Assembly: GCA_947856675.1 (NCBI GenBank)
Contig: CANUCM010000155.1
Location: forward strand, 1-6,646
Reading direction: 5' to 3'
Length of the DNA stretch: 6,646 bases
From: an uncultured Clostridia bacterium
GTDB taxonomy: Bacteria; Bacillota; Clostridia; Oscillospirales; Butyricicoccaceae
Below the pieces are notes generated by a model. It was not told the origin of the DNA, searched no databases, and saw only the letters and a program-made list of their open reading frames with translations. This document shows, piece after piece, positions 6,421 to 6,646 of this stretch (positions are counted from its first letter, which is position 1; each line of letters begins with the position of its first letter). The translations under genes were made by a program, and so were the position numbers.

Positions 6421-6482
6421 GTGTGAAAAGACAAAAAGCCGCAAAACAAGGGGCAAAAAGCCCTGTATATGTCTTTTTGCAC
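6421..6482 (+). other. Long-range inverted repeat with nested hairpin in the tdh-trmL intergenic region
   Basis: Bases 6421-6432 (GTGTGAAAAGAC) can pair with 6471-6482 (GTCTTTTTGCAC) as a 12-bp helix with two adjacent G-U pairs, which only work in plus-strand RNA. The 38-base loop contains a small hairpin, GGGC-AAAAA-GCCC (6451-6463), and CAAAAAGCC occurs twice (6432-6440 and 6454-6462). There is no T run after it, so it is not a terminator. It lies upstream of the best trmL promoter, so it may be a regulator site or mean nothing. Confidence 0.35.
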
Positions 6483-6497
6483 AGGACACGGGAGCGC

Positions 6498-6526
6498 TTG
6501 AACCCGGGGGGCATTGTGTGTATGAT
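6498..6526 (+). promoter_or_regulatory. Candidate promoter of trmL
   Basis: TTGAAC (6498-6503) and TATGAT (6521-6526) are spaced by exactly 17 bases. The predicted start near 6533 would fall inside the ribosome binding site (6530-6540), leaving a leader of only about 13 bases that still keeps GAGGTGAT. Either the leader is very short or a further promoter lies upstream. Confidence 0.6.
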
Positions 6527-6529
6527 AAA

Positions 6530-6540
6530 AAGGAGGTGAT
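6530..6540 (+). promoter_or_regulatory. Extended Shine-Dalgarno sequence that fixes the TTG start of trmL
   Basis: AAGGAGGTGAT is complementary to essentially the whole anti-Shine-Dalgarno tail of 16S rRNA. It ends 5 bases before TTG at 6546-6548, and no ATG or GTG stands at a usable distance, so TTG is the start. Confidence 0.85.
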
Positions 6541-6545
6541 AACAT

Positions 6546-6646
6546 TTGCTGAATATTGTGCTGCTTGAGCCGGAAATCCCGCAGAATACCGGCAACATTG
6601 CGCGCACCTGCGCCGCGACGCGCTCGCGGCTGCACCTCATCGGGCC
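6546..6646 (+). CDS. trmL: tRNA (cytidine(34)-2'-O)-methyltransferase, SpoU/TrmH family (partial, N-terminal 33 codons)
   Basis: Only the first 33 codons are present before the right edge. The start is the TTG at 6546, read as Met, then LNIVLLEPEIPQNTGNIART and CAATRSRLHLIG. The pattern P-x-I-P-x-N-T-G-N-I-x-R-T-C-A is the hallmark N-terminus of TrmL (YibK), a small SPOUT methyltransferase of usually about 155-165 residues. It transfers a methyl group from S-adenosylmethionine to the ribose of the wobble nucleotide 34 in certain leucine tRNAs. The SAM-binding trefoil knot lies beyond the window. It is divergent from tdh with a 292-base gap and appears functionally unrelated to it. Confidence 0.9.
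   Translation, partial: MLNIVLLEPEIPQNTGNIARTCAATRSRLHLIG

Noticed and set aside
5171..6568. A 465-codon plus-strand open frame antisense to tdh
   Set aside because: Same codon-bias artefact: the opposite strand encodes complete, motif-rich Tdh. The frame also runs through the intergenic gap into the trmL start.
6335..6640. A 101-codon minus-strand frame across the tdh-trmL gap
   Set aside because: It overlaps trmL in antisense, has no ribosome site, and its end reaches into the tdh promoter region. Length alone is not support.
1..6646. CRISPR arrays, transposases, tRNA or rRNA genes, phage or toxin-antitoxin genes
   Set aside because: None was seen by reading both strands. The only repeats are terminator stems, short dyads and the CAAAAAGCC pair, so there is no sign of an accessory or mobile island.

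Overview
The window reads as chromosomal DNA from a GC-rich anaerobic Firmicute, most likely a clostridial, Oscillospiraceae-type gut lineage. This is inferred from strong AGGAGG-type ribosome binding sites, TTG starts, near-consensus sigma-A promoters, AT-rich intergenic gaps between very GC-rich genes, and the gene content. No rRNA or marker gene fixes the taxon. I see no mobile element, CRISPR array, tRNA or phage gene.

Layout: (1) Positions 1-1039, minus strand, hold the N-terminal part of a FAD-linked (GlcD/D-lactate dehydrogenase type) oxidase, cut by the left edge. (2) A short divergent promoter region (1040-1176) separates it from a plus-strand pair: an AraC-family regulator (1177-2010) overlapped by citC, the [citrate (pro-3S)-lyase] ligase (1991-3007). 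(3) A bidirectional terminator at 2992-3023, which includes the last codons of citC, ends this unit and the convergent minus-strand unit. (4) A single-gene minus-strand unit encodes an Mrp/NBP35 iron-sulfur carrier ATPase (3046-3870) with a textbook promoter. (5) A two-gene minus-strand operon, tdh (5207-6253) then kbl (4003-5190), ends in its own hairpin terminator. (6) A 292-base divergent intergenic region lies between tdh and the first 33 codons of trmL (plus strand, from 6546), which runs off the right edge.

Functionally, the clearest module is tdh-kbl. Tdh oxidises L-threonine to 2-amino-3-ketobutyrate, and Kbl cleaves that with CoA to glycine and acetyl-CoA. CitC would activate citrate lyase by acetylating its acyl carrier subunit, but no lyase subunit genes are visible here. 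The AraC protein is the obvious candidate regulator of its own unit and perhaps of the divergent oxidase. Mrp and TrmL are housekeeping functions (Fe-S cluster delivery and tRNA wobble-base methylation).

I do not see an undescribed system. The most interesting points are the translationally coupled araC-citC pair without lyase genes, the structured tdh-trmL intergenic region, and several decisions about non-ATG starts.
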